Of a DNA stretch of 64,000 bases, positions 43,913 to 52,946 are shown piece by piece. The translations under genes were made by a program, and so were the position numbers. Under the pieces are notes generated by a model. The model was given only the letters and a program-made list of their open reading frames with translations. It was not told where the DNA came from and made no database searches. The DNA comes from an uncultured Dehalococcoidia bacterium. GTDB lineage: Bacteria > Chloroflexota > Dehalococcoidia > Lucifugimonadales > UBA3495. The stretch is taken from assembly GCA_951812625.1 (NCBI GenBank), contig CATOSP010000002.1:372001-436000 (forward strand). The letters run 5' to 3'. The first letter of the stretch is position 1, and the number at the start of each line of letters is the position of its first letter.

Positions 43913-45565
43913 CTAACCCCTGTCATTTTCCAAACCATGTGGAGTGACCTGGAACGGTGGCGCAAGGTTGGGGATGGGGACCTCAATCACCACCGGGCGG
44001 TCTGCCCTGAGGCCGTCGTGGAGCGCATCTCCCAGCCCATGGTGGCTGTCCAGTCTTATTCCCACCGCTCCGTAGACCTCGGCCAGTTGCGCGAAGTCCG
44101 GGTTCTGAAGACGGGTACCGATTACCCGGCCGCCGAAACGCTGTTGCTGGTCGTGGTGCGACGCTCCCAGCATCTCGTTGTTGAACACCAGGGTTACCAC
44201 GTTGATGCCCTCCTGGACCGCGGTGGCCAGTTCGCTGGAGGCGTACCCGAAGCCGCCGTCCCCCGTTGTGGCCACGACCTGCCTGCCCGGGTTGCCGACC
44301 TTGGCTCCCAGGGCGGTGGGAAAAGCGTATCCCAGGGTAGCAAAGTAGGACGATGTGATGTAAGACCTGGGGGCTAGCACGGGGTAGGCGAGATGGCTCC
44401 AGTAACCTATGTCCGTGGTCCCGGCCACCATGATAGCGTCGTCGTCCAGTTCCCGGCGTATGGTCTCGATGATCTCTACCTGGATTGGAGCCATATCCCG
44501 GATTTCCCGGTCGGCTTGCTGGCGAATACCAGTGGTCTCCCTCTCGGTCCACTGGCTGGCGTGTGTCTTACCGCCAAGTTCGGCGAGCAGAGCCTGTACT
44601 GCCAGACGGGCGTCGGCGGAGATACCGACTGCGGCGGGGATATTCCGGCCCAGTTCCTCGGGGTCAGCGTCGATCTGTATAACCTTCTGATGTGGCTGGA
44701 CCCCCCATGGAACGTTGGGAGTGAACAACATCCGACTGCCAATGGCCAGGATGACGTCCGCCTGGGGCAGGGCCATGTGGCCGGGACCGTGGGCATAGTA
44801 GAAGCTGCCCAGCGAAAGCGGATTGTCCTCCGGAATTGCGCCCTTGCCCTCCGGCGTTGTTATCACCGGAGCGTTCAGAGCTTCGGCAAGCTCCAGCAGT
44901 TCCGCAGAAGTGTCGGCCTCCCTTGTGCCGCCGCCAGCCCAGATCAGGGGGCGGCTGGCCCCCGCGAGCAACTGCGCTGCCTCTCTGATCAGCGCAGGTT
45001 CGGGCGGTTGCTTACCTGGTCCCTCGGGTTCCGGCAGGTCAGTTTCAGCCGTCATGGGGAGAACGTCCCAGGGGATCTCTATCTCCACCGGCCTGGGACG
45101 CCCCGAGGACATCTCGAGGAAAGCGTTCTGCACCATGCCGGGAATCTCCTGGACGGTGCCGGCCCGACCGCACCACTTGGTCAGGTGTTTGAACACATCC
45201 AGTTGCTCGCCGATTTCGTGGAGCGCGCCACGGTTCTGGCCAAGGTTGTAGCTCTCTATCTGCCCGGACACCAGCAACACCGGGGAGGATGTTGCGTATG
45301 CCGTGCCCAGTCCCGCCGTGGCGTTGAGTGCACCTGGCCCTGGCACCACCAGCGCAACACCGGGCTTGCCGGTGGTACGGGCGTAGCCGTCGGCCATATA
45401 GGTCGTTGCCTGCTCGTGGCGGGTTAGCACCATGCGGATGCCTGGTTCATGGTAGAGGGCGTCGAAGGCGTCCATAATCTGCACGCCAGGTAGTCCGAAC
45501 ACCACTTCGACACCGTGGCTGGCCAGGGAACGCACCAGCGCCTGGGCCCCGGTCATGTCGGGCAT
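43913..45565 (-). CDS. Acetolactate-synthase-like TPP-dependent enzyme
   Basis: A 550-residue three-domain thiamine-diphosphate enzyme. The PYR domain begins GLPGVQIMDAFDALYH with the cofactor-activating Glu in TRHEQATTYMADGYAR. The central domain has WAGGGTREADTSAELL. The TPP/metal-binding domain holds GDGGFGYASSELATAVQEGINVVTLVFNN. It is more distant from biosynthetic IlvB than the copy at 50.8 kb and has no regulatory subunit, so a decarboxylase or ligase acting on another 2-oxo acid is likely. Divergent from the iron-ADH-like gene. Confidence 0.88.
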   Translation of the reverse strand: MPDMTGAQALVRSLASHGVEVVFGLPGVQIMDAFDALYHEPGIRMVLTRHEQATTYMADGYARTTGKPGVALVVPGPGALNATAGLGTAYATSSPVLLVSGQIESYNLGQNRGALHEIGEQLDVFKHLTKWCGRAGTVQEIPGMVQNAFLEMSSGRPRPVEIEIPWDVLPMTAETDLPEPEGPGKQPPEPALIREAAQLLAGASRPLIWAGGGTREADTSAELLELAEALNAPVITTPEGKGAIPEDNPLSLGSFYYAHGPGHMALPQADVILAIGSRMLFTPNVPWGVQPHQKVIQIDADPEELGRNIPAAVGISADARLAVQALLAELGGKTHASQWTERETTGIRQQADREIRDMAPIQVEIIETIRRELDDDAIMVAGTTDIGYWSHLAYPVLAPRSYITSSYFATLGYAFPTALGAKVGNPGRQVVATTGDGGFGYASSELATAVQEGINVVTLVFNNEMLGASHHDQQQRFGGRVIGTRLQNPDFAQLAEVYGAVGIRLDSHHGLGDALHDGLRADRPVVIEVPIPNLAPPFQVTPHGLENDRG

Positions 45566-45666
45566 TGCTCACTCCCCTGATGTATTGCTCTACTGAAGAC
45601 TCTTGGAGTATTTTACCACCCGCCTCCCCGCCGTTGCCTGATAGGAACTAGCTGGCAAGGACAGGG

Positions 45667-47001
45667 ATGACTTCAGGGACGCTTGTTGGAGACCAGTCGT
45701 GCCTGTTCCTGGCTACTCAGGTTGCCAAAAGCGGTACCCGGTGGCAACATAGGATGGCGGTTCTGCCATACAAAATGCTGCCATGCCTGGAGATGAAAGT
45801 GCCTGATGTATCCCCGTTTCGATCCGTTGGCTACCCCATCCGCATTCACGGCGGGACGGGTGTATTGTCGAGGCTCGGCGAGGAAGTAGACCGGGTGGGG
45901 GGCAAGCGTGCCTTCGTGGTCTGCGGCCAGACAGTGGCCCACCATACCGATTTGCCCGACCGGGTGAGTGATACGTTGGGAGACAGGTTTGCCGGGATGT
46001 TCGACGGTGTTCGGGCCGGTTCACCGTTGCCGTCGGTTGAGCTTGGCGTGGCCGCAGCCGCCGATGCCGGGGCGGATACTATAATCGCTCTTGGCGGCGG
46101 CAGCGCGGTTGTGACCGCGAGAGCGATAGCAATCCTGCTGGCTGAGGGAGGCCGGGCCGAGGACCATGCCACCAAGTACGCACCCGGCGAGCCGCCTGTC
46201 AGTCCCCGGTTGATGCAGCCCAAAATCCCCAATATCGTGGCCCTGACTACGCCTACTACAGCAGCTACCCGCGCGGGCACCGCGGTGATCGATCATGAGA
46301 CGGGTCACCGCCTGGAGATGTTCGACCCCAAGACCCGGCCCTCCGCAGTTTTCTGGGATACCGAGGCTCTGCTCACTGCCCCGACTTCCCTCTGCCTCAG
46401 CGCGGGCGCGTCGTGCTTGAGCGGGGTTGTCGGCGCTCTCCAGTCTGAGCGTCCGCCCACACCCCTGGCCGAAGGCGATCTGGTCCAGGCACTGAGCTTG
46501 ATGCGGGAGGACCTTGCCCGTGTCGCATCGGATGAATCGGACGGGCGGGCGCGGCTAAACCTGTGCGCAGCCGCCTACCTCAGCAACCGGGCGTCCGACA
46601 GCGGACCCGGAGGCCGTGGTCTCGGAGTAGTGGGCGCCCTGGCCCACTCCCTGGATACCCGGTACGCGGAATGCAGTCACGGGGCGGCGTACTCAATCCT
46701 GACAGCCCCGGGGATGCGGTTCAACGCAGACTCCAATGCGTCGGGCCAGGCCAGGTTGGCCTCCATCCTTGGAGTGACAACCAACGGCGATGACCGCCGG
46801 GCCTCTGAAAGCGCTGCCCAGTGGGTCGAAGAGACCTATGCCGCTCTCGGTATGCCGTCGCGTCTGCGGGAGGTTGGCGTTCCCCAAGAGGGAATCGAAG
46901 AGCTCGCGGTTGATTCCATGACCGACTTTGCCATTACGAGAAACGTCCGCCCGGTAAACGACCCGGGCGAGTTGGAGTCACTGCTGCGCTCCATCTGGTA
47001 G
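45667..47001 (+). CDS. Iron-type alcohol dehydrogenase family protein with altered metal site
   Basis: A 444-residue group III ADH / maleylacetate reductase-like protein. The Rossmann part shows IRIHGGTGVLSRL, FVVCGQTVAHHT, IIALGGGSAVVTARAIA and the TTPTTAATRAGTAVI loop. In the metal domain only two of four ligands remain, His327 (ALAHSL) and His338 (CSHG). The Asp and first His of the usual GMDALxH motif are replaced by Ser249 and Gly253 (GASCLSG). The ATG at 45667 has AAGGA five bases upstream; ATG 45793 would remove an unusual 42-residue extension. A GMC oxidoreductase follows after 31 bases. Confidence 0.82.
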   Translation: MTSGTLVGDQSCLFLATQVAKSGTRWQHRMAVLPYKMLPCLEMKVPDVSPFRSVGYPIRIHGGTGVLSRLGEEVDRVGGKRAFVVCGQTVAHHTDLPDRVSDTLGDRFAGMFDGVRAGSPLPSVELGVAAAADAGADTIIALGGGSAVVTARAIAILLAEGGRAEDHATKYAPGEPPVSPRLMQPKIPNIVALTTPTTAATRAGTAVIDHETGHRLEMFDPKTRPSAVFWDTEALLTAPTSLCLSAGASCLSGVVGALQSERPPTPLAEGDLVQALSLMREDLARVASDESDGRARLNLCAAAYLSNRASDSGPGGRGLGVVGALAHSLDTRYAECSHGAAYSILTAPGMRFNADSNASGQARLASILGVTTNGDDRRASESAAQWVEETYAALGMPSRLREVGVPQEGIEELAVDSMTDFAITRNVRPVNDPGELESLLRSIW

Positions 47002-47032
47002 TCCCAGGCCGAGAAGCAGGAAGGCAAGCGCA

Positions 47033-48583
47033 ATGAATTACGATTACATCATCGTCGGAGGCGGGTCGGCAGGTTGCGTCCTAGCCACCAGGTTGTCGGA
47101 GGATACCAGCAAGTCGGTGCTCTTGCTGGAGGCAGGCCCGGACTATCCCGAGTTCGAGCATCTGCCCATCGATCTGAAGGAAGGCTATAACATATGGAGA
47201 TCGGCCTACGGCCCCCATAGCTGGGACTACCGGGCCACCGGGACCCCGTTGCAGTCTGAACCGATCATAATTCCCCGAGGGCGGGCAATGGGCGGCTCCA
47301 GCGCCATCAACGGCCAAGTCCTCTTCCGGGGCGTGCCCGAAGACTACGACAATTGGGCTGAGTGGGGGAACACCGAGTGGGCTTTCACCAACGTCCTGCC
47401 ATACTTTCGGAAGCTGGAGACTGATCTGGACTACCCTGGCGGTGACTTCCATGGCAGTGAGGGGCCGATACCGGTCCGTCGCCAGAAACGATCAGACTGG
47501 CTGCCGGCCTTCAGCGCCTTCTACGATGCCTGTGTTGGGATGGGTTTTCCCGAGGACCCGGACCAGAACCATCCCGACTCCAACGGCATCGCATCGCGGC
47601 CTTTGAACAACATCGATGGGGTGCGCATGAGCGCAGCCCTTACCTACCTGGCGCTGGCCCGGCACCGTCTCAACATCACCATCAGGGGCAGCGTCACCGT
47701 CTGGCGCATCCTATTCGACGGCAACCGGGCTGTGGGCGTCGAGGCTGAGAGCGGCGGGGAGAAGTTCACCGTTACCGGAGACCAGATCATCCTCTCCAGC
47801 GGAGCGGTAGCCTCGCCGCAGGTGATGATGCTGTCTGGAGTTGGGCCCAAGGACCATCTGGCGTCCCTGGGCATCAACGTGGTGCATGACCTTCCAGGTG
47901 TGGGACAGAACCTGAGGGACCATCCGGCGGCCTTTATTCTCTTCCGCGGCAACGGCGAGGCACCCGATGACTCCGCGCCCAGTATCCAGGTGGGTCTGCG
48001 GTTCAGCAATCCCGGCTCCCCGACCCGCGCCGACTTCCAACTGAGTCCCATCCTGATGAGCAGCGAACACCGCCCCGCCAGCGTTCAAATCGAGAGCGAT
48101 GACTTCCATTTCGGTCTAAGTTGCGCCCTGCAAAATGCAGTGTCGGCGGGAGAGCTTCGGCTGGTGTCCACCGATCCCCACGCGCAACCCAACTTCAACT
48201 ACGATTATCTTTCCGATCCATACGACCGGCAGCGGATGCGGGAGGCGCTGCGCCTTGCACTGCGTGTGGCTGAACAGTCTCCCTTTCGAGAGATGATCGC
48301 GGAGCGGCTGAACCCCACGGACGCTGACCTGGCCTCCGACGATGCACTGGACAACTGGATGCTCCGCAATGCATATACCCAGCACCACATCTCCGGCACC
48401 TGCAAGATGGGGCAGGCGTCTGACCCGATGGCCGTGGTTGACCAGTATTGCCACGTCCACGGTCTGGAAGGCCTGCGAGTGGTGGATGCCTCCGTAATGC
48501 CAGATGTCATCCGCGCCAACACCAACGCCACGACGCTGATGATAGCCGAGCGTGTCGCCGACTGGATAAAAGAGGGGAAATAG
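47033..48583 (+). CDS. GMC-family FAD oxidoreductase (choline dehydrogenase-like)
   Basis: A 516-residue flavoprotein that oxidises alcohols. Features are the dinucleotide-binding YIIVGGGSAGCVLATRL with LLLEAGPD, the GMC signatures RGRAMGGSSAINGQ and LSSGAVASPQVMMLSGVG, and the C-terminal active site with His in TQHHISGTCKMG and Asn in NTNATTLMIAERVADWI. Full-length and intact. It probably shares a transcript with the iron-ADH-like gene 31 bases upstream; both act on alcohol/aldehyde chemistry. Specific substrate unknown. Confidence 0.92.
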   Translation: MNYDYIIVGGGSAGCVLATRLSEDTSKSVLLLEAGPDYPEFEHLPIDLKEGYNIWRSAYGPHSWDYRATGTPLQSEPIIIPRGRAMGGSSAINGQVLFRGVPEDYDNWAEWGNTEWAFTNVLPYFRKLETDLDYPGGDFHGSEGPIPVRRQKRSDWLPAFSAFYDACVGMGFPEDPDQNHPDSNGIASRPLNNIDGVRMSAALTYLALARHRLNITIRGSVTVWRILFDGNRAVGVEAESGGEKFTVTGDQIILSSGAVASPQVMMLSGVGPKDHLASLGINVVHDLPGVGQNLRDHPAAFILFRGNGEAPDDSAPSIQVGLRFSNPGSPTRADFQLSPILMSSEHRPASVQIESDDFHFGLSCALQNAVSAGELRLVSTDPHAQPNFNYDYLSDPYDRQRMREALRLALRVAEQSPFREMIAERLNPTDADLASDDALDNWMLRNAYTQHHISGTCKMGQASDPMAVVDQYCHVHGLEGLRVVDASVMPDVIRANTNATTLMIAERVADWIKEGK

Positions 48584-48703
48584 GCCCGTTGTGCCTGGGT
48601 TTATTGGGCCAGTCGGGCAAGGTTTTAAATATACCCGGCAGATTCGCCGGGAAATATACGGTATGGAAGACTAAACAAACTTCGGAAGAGAGGTAGCAGG
48701 AGT

Positions 48704-50125
48704 ATGACCACCGACTCTAACGTGCGGGTTGAACGGGACTCGATGGGGCCTATGGAAGTGCCCGCGGACGCGCTTTACGGCGCTTCCACCATGAGGGCCG
48801 TGCTTAACTTCCCGATCAGCGACCTGCGGTTTTCACGGACCTTCATTCGCGCCCTAGGTCTGGTGAAGCTGGCCGCGGCTCGGACTAACGCTTCTCTGGG
48901 CCTGCTGGACCAGACCATAGCCGACGCCACCGTAAAAGCCGCTCAAGAGGTGGTGGACGGTGAACTGGACCGGCACTTCGTGCTGGACATATTCCAGACT
49001 GGCTCCGGAACTTCCACCAATACTAACGCCAACGAGGTCATCGCCAACCGAGCCTCGCAGATCATGGGCGGAGACCTGGGTTCCCGGCTGGTGCACCCCA
49101 ACGACCACGTGAATATGGGTCAATCCTCCAACGACGTTATCCCGACGTGCATTCACCTGGCATCCCTGATTGCCATCAAGGAAGACCTGATTCCCAGCCT
49201 ACAGTTCCTTGCCGAGGAACTCCGCAAGAAGTCCGACGAGTTCTGGCCGGTGATCAAGACCGGGCGCACCCACCTGCAGGACGCCACGCCCATCCGTTTG
49301 GGCCAGCAGTTCCTCGGATTCGCAGGCCAGGCGGAGATCGGGATCAAGCGGCTCACCAGGGCGCAGGAGGCGCTTGCCGAAGTCGCCCTTGGCGGAACAG
49401 CAGTGGGCACCGGGGTGAACACCCACCCTGAATTTTCATCCCGTACCTGCCAAGTGTTGTCCGAAATGACCGGCGTGGATATCCGGGAGACCAGCAACCA
49501 TTTCCAGGCCCAGGCCACACTCGACGCGGTGGTAGAGGCCAGCGGAATTCTCAAGACCATCGCCATCAGCCTGCACAAGATCGCCAACGATGTCCGGTTC
49601 CTGGCCTGTGGGCCGAGAGCCGGGATCGGGGAAATCACGGTCCCGGAGGTGCAGCCCGGCAGTTCCATCATGCCCGGCAAGGTCAACCCGGTAATCTCGG
49701 AGTCGGTGATCCAGGTAGTGGCCCAAGTCTTCGGCAACCATACCACCGTAGCAATGGCGGGTCACGGCAGCTACTTCGAGTTGAATACCATGATGCCGGT
49801 GGCGGGCCACAATATCCTCGAGTCCATTGCGTTGCTGGCATCTTCAGCCAATAACTTTGCCGAGCAGTGCGTCAAGGGTATAGAGGCTACCAGCGTCGGG
49901 CCGGATATGGTAGAGAAGGGGTTGATGCTCGGGACGGGTCTGTCGCCGGCCATTGGCTACGATGCCGCCGCGGACATCGCCAAGGAGGCCGCAGCAACCG
50001 GCAAGACCATCAGGGAAGTGGCCAAGCTGAAGACCAGCCTGTCGGATATTGAACTGGACGATCTGCTCGATCCCGAGGCTATGACCGAGCCTGGGATCGG
50101 CGCTGGTGTTGGCGGGGGCGGGTAG
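48704..50125 (+). CDS. fumC: Class II fumarate hydratase
   Basis: A 473-residue member of the fumarase/aspartase superfamily that hydrates fumarate to malate in the TCA cycle. Seen are GPMEVPADALYGASTMRA, TGSGTSTNTNANEVIANRA, HPNDHVNMGQSSND, the catalytic-His segment TGRTHLQDATPI and the signature GSSIMPGKVNP. The ribosome-binding site is GAGAGGTAGCAGGAGT. The C terminus is Gly-rich (GIGAGVGGGG). Aspartase is the main alternative; the TGRTHLQDA and SNDVIPT details favour fumarase. Confidence 0.9.
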   Translation: MTTDSNVRVERDSMGPMEVPADALYGASTMRAVLNFPISDLRFSRTFIRALGLVKLAAARTNASLGLLDQTIADATVKAAQEVVDGELDRHFVLDIFQTGSGTSTNTNANEVIANRASQIMGGDLGSRLVHPNDHVNMGQSSNDVIPTCIHLASLIAIKEDLIPSLQFLAEELRKKSDEFWPVIKTGRTHLQDATPIRLGQQFLGFAGQAEIGIKRLTRAQEALAEVALGGTAVGTGVNTHPEFSSRTCQVLSEMTGVDIRETSNHFQAQATLDAVVEASGILKTIAISLHKIANDVRFLACGPRAGIGEITVPEVQPGSSIMPGKVNPVISESVIQVVAQVFGNHTTVAMAGHGSYFELNTMMPVAGHNILESIALLASSANNFAEQCVKGIEATSVGPDMVEKGLMLGTGLSPAIGYDAAADIAKEAAATGKTIREVAKLKTSLSDIELDDLLDPEAMTEPGIGAGVGGGG

Positions 50126-50244
50126 CCCAAGCTATCCCGGTCCAGAGACGATGTGCAGGATGCTACTGACAGCTAGGAACCGTGTTGGCAGTCAGTAGCT
50201 TCCGACGCTTCTGAAACGTGGAGGAATGGAGCCGGAAATGCGCG

Positions 50245-50640
50245 TCAGGCGTGGGGCAGGTCTCTTTCCCTGGCAATGGCGACGCACTCCGGACAACGCT
50301 GCTCCGGGGTGTGGTCCGTTGCGTCCCACACGTTGTCTCCCTTGAGGCCGCAAAGGTAGAGCGGTTCGATCTCCTCGATCCCAAGGTCCTGCACGTAATG
50401 GACGAACCCGGTGTTCTGCGCATTGGACCACCACCACGGCGTCATGGACTGGGCGAGGTCGCGGAGCGATGACTTGAAACCATTCTCCCAGCCCTCTTCG
50501 GGCATCTCCACCATCCAGCGGCGCCCGGTTGGGCTGGGCTCCCTGATGGCCTTCAGTTCGCCGTTGCGAATGGACTCCCTGATGTCGGCCTGGGACAGGT
50601 TCAGCCGCCGCGAGGCCTCTTGTATCGTTACTCTCTCCAC
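50245..50640 (-). CDS. Excisionase/MerR-like helix-turn-helix protein with zinc-binding end
   Basis: A 131-residue protein. The N terminus (VTIQEASRRLNLSQADIRESIRNGELKAIREPSPTGRRWMVEMP) is a MerR/excisionase-type winged helix that would bind DNA. The middle is Trp-rich (MTPWWWSNAQ), and the C-terminal part has CGLKGDNVW followed by RCPECV, possibly a metal site. GTG 50640 is preceded by GGAGGTATCA. It lies downstream of ilvB on the same strand, behind ilvB's terminator. Regulator of an unknown target. Confidence 0.65.
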   Translation of the reverse strand: MERVTIQEASRRLNLSQADIRESIRNGELKAIREPSPTGRRWMVEMPEEGWENGFKSSLRDLAQSMTPWWWSNAQNTGFVHYVQDLGIEEIEPLYLCGLKGDNVWDATDHTPEQRCPECVAIARERDLPHA

Positions 50641-50743
50641 TGATACCTCCGATTAGTCGCCTGCGCGAAGGCGCGCTTGCGCTTATCGACGACACGGCTG
50701 TTTTGTTGCAAGTCTAGGCGATTCACCGGCAAGTCGCAAGAAG

Positions 50744-50784
50744 CCGTTGCCTATCCTGGGACTTAATCCCGGGATAGGCAACGG
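50744..50784 (-). terminator. Terminator after ilvB
   Basis: CCGTTGCCTATCCTGGGA and TCCCGGGATAGGCAACGG form an 18-base-pair stem with one wobble pair around the loop CTTAA, nine bases past the ilvB stop. On the minus strand it is followed by CTTCTTGCG, only weakly T-rich. Confidence 0.7.
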
Positions 50785-50792
50785 ACACTGTA

Positions 50793-52487
50793 TTACCCTG
50801 CCCCATTCACTACCAGCGGGTCTTCGATCGTATCGGCCAGGGAACCACCGGGCGGGACCATCGGATATACGTTGGCATCCGGGTCGACGATGAATTCGAT
50901 CAGGAAGGGGCCGTCGTAAGCCTGGGCCTGCCGCAGGGCTGGCATCACCTCCTCACGGTCACTGACCCGAAGCGCCGGGACTCCGTACGCCTCGGAGAGC
51001 TTTACATAATCGGGACCGGAGATCGGGACGGCCTTCAGGTGGTTCTCGAAGAACATTTCCTGCCACTGGCGCACCATACCCAGGTATCCGTTGTTGAACA
51101 GGGCGATTTTTACCGGGAGGCGCTCTTCGGCAATGGTGGCCAATTCCTGGGAAACCATCTGGAATCCCCCGTCGCCCGCGATGCTCCACACGGGGACATC
51201 CGGCTTGCCGGCCTGCACCCCCATCGCCGCCGGAATCTCGAAGCCCATCGCCCCGAGGCCACCCGACGAGACAAACGTGTTGGAGCGGTTGAAAGAGAGG
51301 AACTGGGCGGCCCACATCTGGTGCTGACCGACGCCGGTGACCACGACCGTCCGATCGTCCTCCTCCAGCAGTTCGTTCATCTCGCGGAGGACATGTTGGA
51401 CCTGCAGCTTGTGGCCATTGGGGATGGAAAGGGAGGGGTGCTCCCGGCGCAGGGAGTCGATGTAGCCCATCCATTCTAGGCGTTCCTTGTAGTGCACCAG
51501 CGGCGTCAGAGCAGACAGCACCTTCTTAGCATCCCCCACCAGCGGCACCTCCACCGGGACATTGCGGCCCACCTGGGTAGGCTCGATGTCCAGGTGAATA
51601 ATCCGTGCGTGGGGTGCGAATCCGGATGTCCTGCCCGTGACCCGGTCGTCAAACCGCATCGCCAACCCAATCAGCAGGTCGGCCTGATCCACGGCCAGGT
51701 TGGCCCAGTACATGCCGTGCATCCCCAGCATCCCCAGGCTCAGGGGGTGGTTACCGGGAAACCCGCTCAAGCCCAACAGGGTGGTGATGACCGGGATGCC
51801 GGTACTCTCGGCCAGTTCCCTCAGTTCCTCGTGGGCGCCTGAGGCGAGGATGCCATGTCCGCTGATGATTACAGGGCGTTCAGCATCGTTAATCAGCCGT
51901 GCCGCATCTGAGACGTGCTGCAACGTCTCCCTGGACAGTGGTGCGTTTCGGCCCCGATCCATGTCTGAAAACTCCAGATCTGCCTCCTCCAGTTGGACAT
52001 CCCGAGGAACGTCGATCAGCACCGGGCCGGGTCGACCCTCTTGGGCAACCTGGAATGCCTCCTGTATTGTCGGGGCAAGGTCGCGGGCCGACATGACCAT
52101 GTAGGTCTTCTTGGTGCATGGGGCGGTGATGGAACAGGTGTCGCATTCCTGGAACGCCTCGGACCCCAAGGCAGTGCGGGCCACCTGCCCGGTGATTGCC
52201 ACCATCGGGACCGAATCGGCCTTGGCTCCCATGATGCCGGTAACCAGATTGGTGGCTCCCGGCCCGGATGTTGCAAGGCAGACCCCGACCTTTCCGGTGA
52301 CCCGGGCGTACCCATCGGCGGCGTGGGCTGCGGCCTGCTCGTGCCGGACAAGGATGTGTCTTAGTTGAGGGTAGCCCCAGAGGGCGTCGTAGAAGGGCAG
52401 GATCGCCCCGCCGGGGTAGCCGAACACCACGTCAACCCCTTCCCGGAGGAGAGTCTCGCACATGATTTCAGCGCCTTTGAGTTTCAC
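50793..52487 (-). CDS. ilvB: Acetolactate synthase catalytic subunit
   Basis: A 564-residue TPP- and FAD-dependent enzyme that makes acetolactate or acetohydroxybutyrate, the first common step to valine, leucine and isoleucine. Motifs are VVFGYPGGAILPFYDAL, the Glu in VRHEQAAAHAADGYAR, LATSGPGATNLVTGI, and the TPP/Mg region GDGGFQMVSQELATIAEERLPVKIALFNNGYLGMVRQWQ. GTG 52487 has TGGAGGTTAC upstream. The regulatory subunit ilvN is not downstream; a terminator follows directly. The T-box leader at 52581-52858 shows that it is controlled by the charging state of a tRNA. Confidence 0.95.
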   Translation of the reverse strand: MKLKGAEIMCETLLREGVDVVFGYPGGAILPFYDALWGYPQLRHILVRHEQAAAHAADGYARVTGKVGVCLATSGPGATNLVTGIMGAKADSVPMVAITGQVARTALGSEAFQECDTCSITAPCTKKTYMVMSARDLAPTIQEAFQVAQEGRPGPVLIDVPRDVQLEEADLEFSDMDRGRNAPLSRETLQHVSDAARLINDAERPVIISGHGILASGAHEELRELAESTGIPVITTLLGLSGFPGNHPLSLGMLGMHGMYWANLAVDQADLLIGLAMRFDDRVTGRTSGFAPHARIIHLDIEPTQVGRNVPVEVPLVGDAKKVLSALTPLVHYKERLEWMGYIDSLRREHPSLSIPNGHKLQVQHVLREMNELLEEDDRTVVVTGVGQHQMWAAQFLSFNRSNTFVSSGGLGAMGFEIPAAMGVQAGKPDVPVWSIAGDGGFQMVSQELATIAEERLPVKIALFNNGYLGMVRQWQEMFFENHLKAVPISGPDYVKLSEAYGVPALRVSDREEVMPALRQAQAYDGPFLIEFIVDPDANVYPMVPPGGSLADTIEDPLVVNGAG

Positions 52488-52580
52488 GTAACCTCCAGAT
52501 CGTTCCCGACTATCTGCGCCTTACCGGGAGAGGGGTGTTGCCGTCTACATATCAGGCTTGGGTCTTGATTTCAGGCCAAT

Positions 52581-52608
52581 AAAAAAGCCCCGTCCTTCTA
52601 GGGACGAG
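52581..52608 (-). terminator. T-box attenuator terminator
   Basis: On the minus strand CTCGTCC, loop CTAGAA, GGACGGGG, then TTTTTT. The 5' arm follows the T-box core directly, so it competes with the antiterminator. The stretch between here and the ilvB GTG is 93 bases. Confidence 0.88.
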
Positions 52609-52858
52609 ACTCTGCGAGTTCCCGCGTTACCACCCTAATTGCCCCCGCACGGGCGGGGACCTCTCGATAAGGACACCAACATGCCCCGCCGTTGGTAACG
52701 GGCGGCGAGCCCGGCCTGGCTTACGTACCCTGGCATATGCAGGGGTTCGGCTGGCGGCTCCGGAGGGATTTTCGGACAAGCTCGGCGCGCCTGCTTTCAC
52801 CGTACCAGGCTCGCTAACCGCCTACCCCTGCCTACTCGTCTCCATCATAGCCTTTAGT
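52581..52858 (-). promoter_or_regulatory. T-box riboswitch (tRNA-sensing leader) of ilvB
   Basis: On the minus strand the T-box core AATTAGGGTGGTAACGCGGG (52641-52621) is followed by a terminator. The 5' part holds the stem I landmarks AGTA (near 52834), GCGAGCCTGG (about 52815) and GGTGAAAGC (about 52800). Stem I closes through GGCTATGATGGAG (from 52851) against CTGCATATGCC. Uncharged tRNA would stabilise the antiterminator and allow ilvB transcription. The triplet after the specifier-loop GAA (52748-52746) reads CCC, not the Ile, Leu or Val codon expected, so the cognate tRNA is unsettled. Confidence 0.92.
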
Positions 52859-52946
52859 ATTGCGGAACGTATCACGAATGGGAACGACGTGTCAAACGGG
52901 AAAGATGGGCTCCTTGGTACACTTTCTGAAGAGGGTTGAGTCGGCC

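Noticed and set aside
44393-45427. 344-codon plus-strand open frame
   Set aside because: Antisense to the TPP enzyme, which has complete catalytic motifs.
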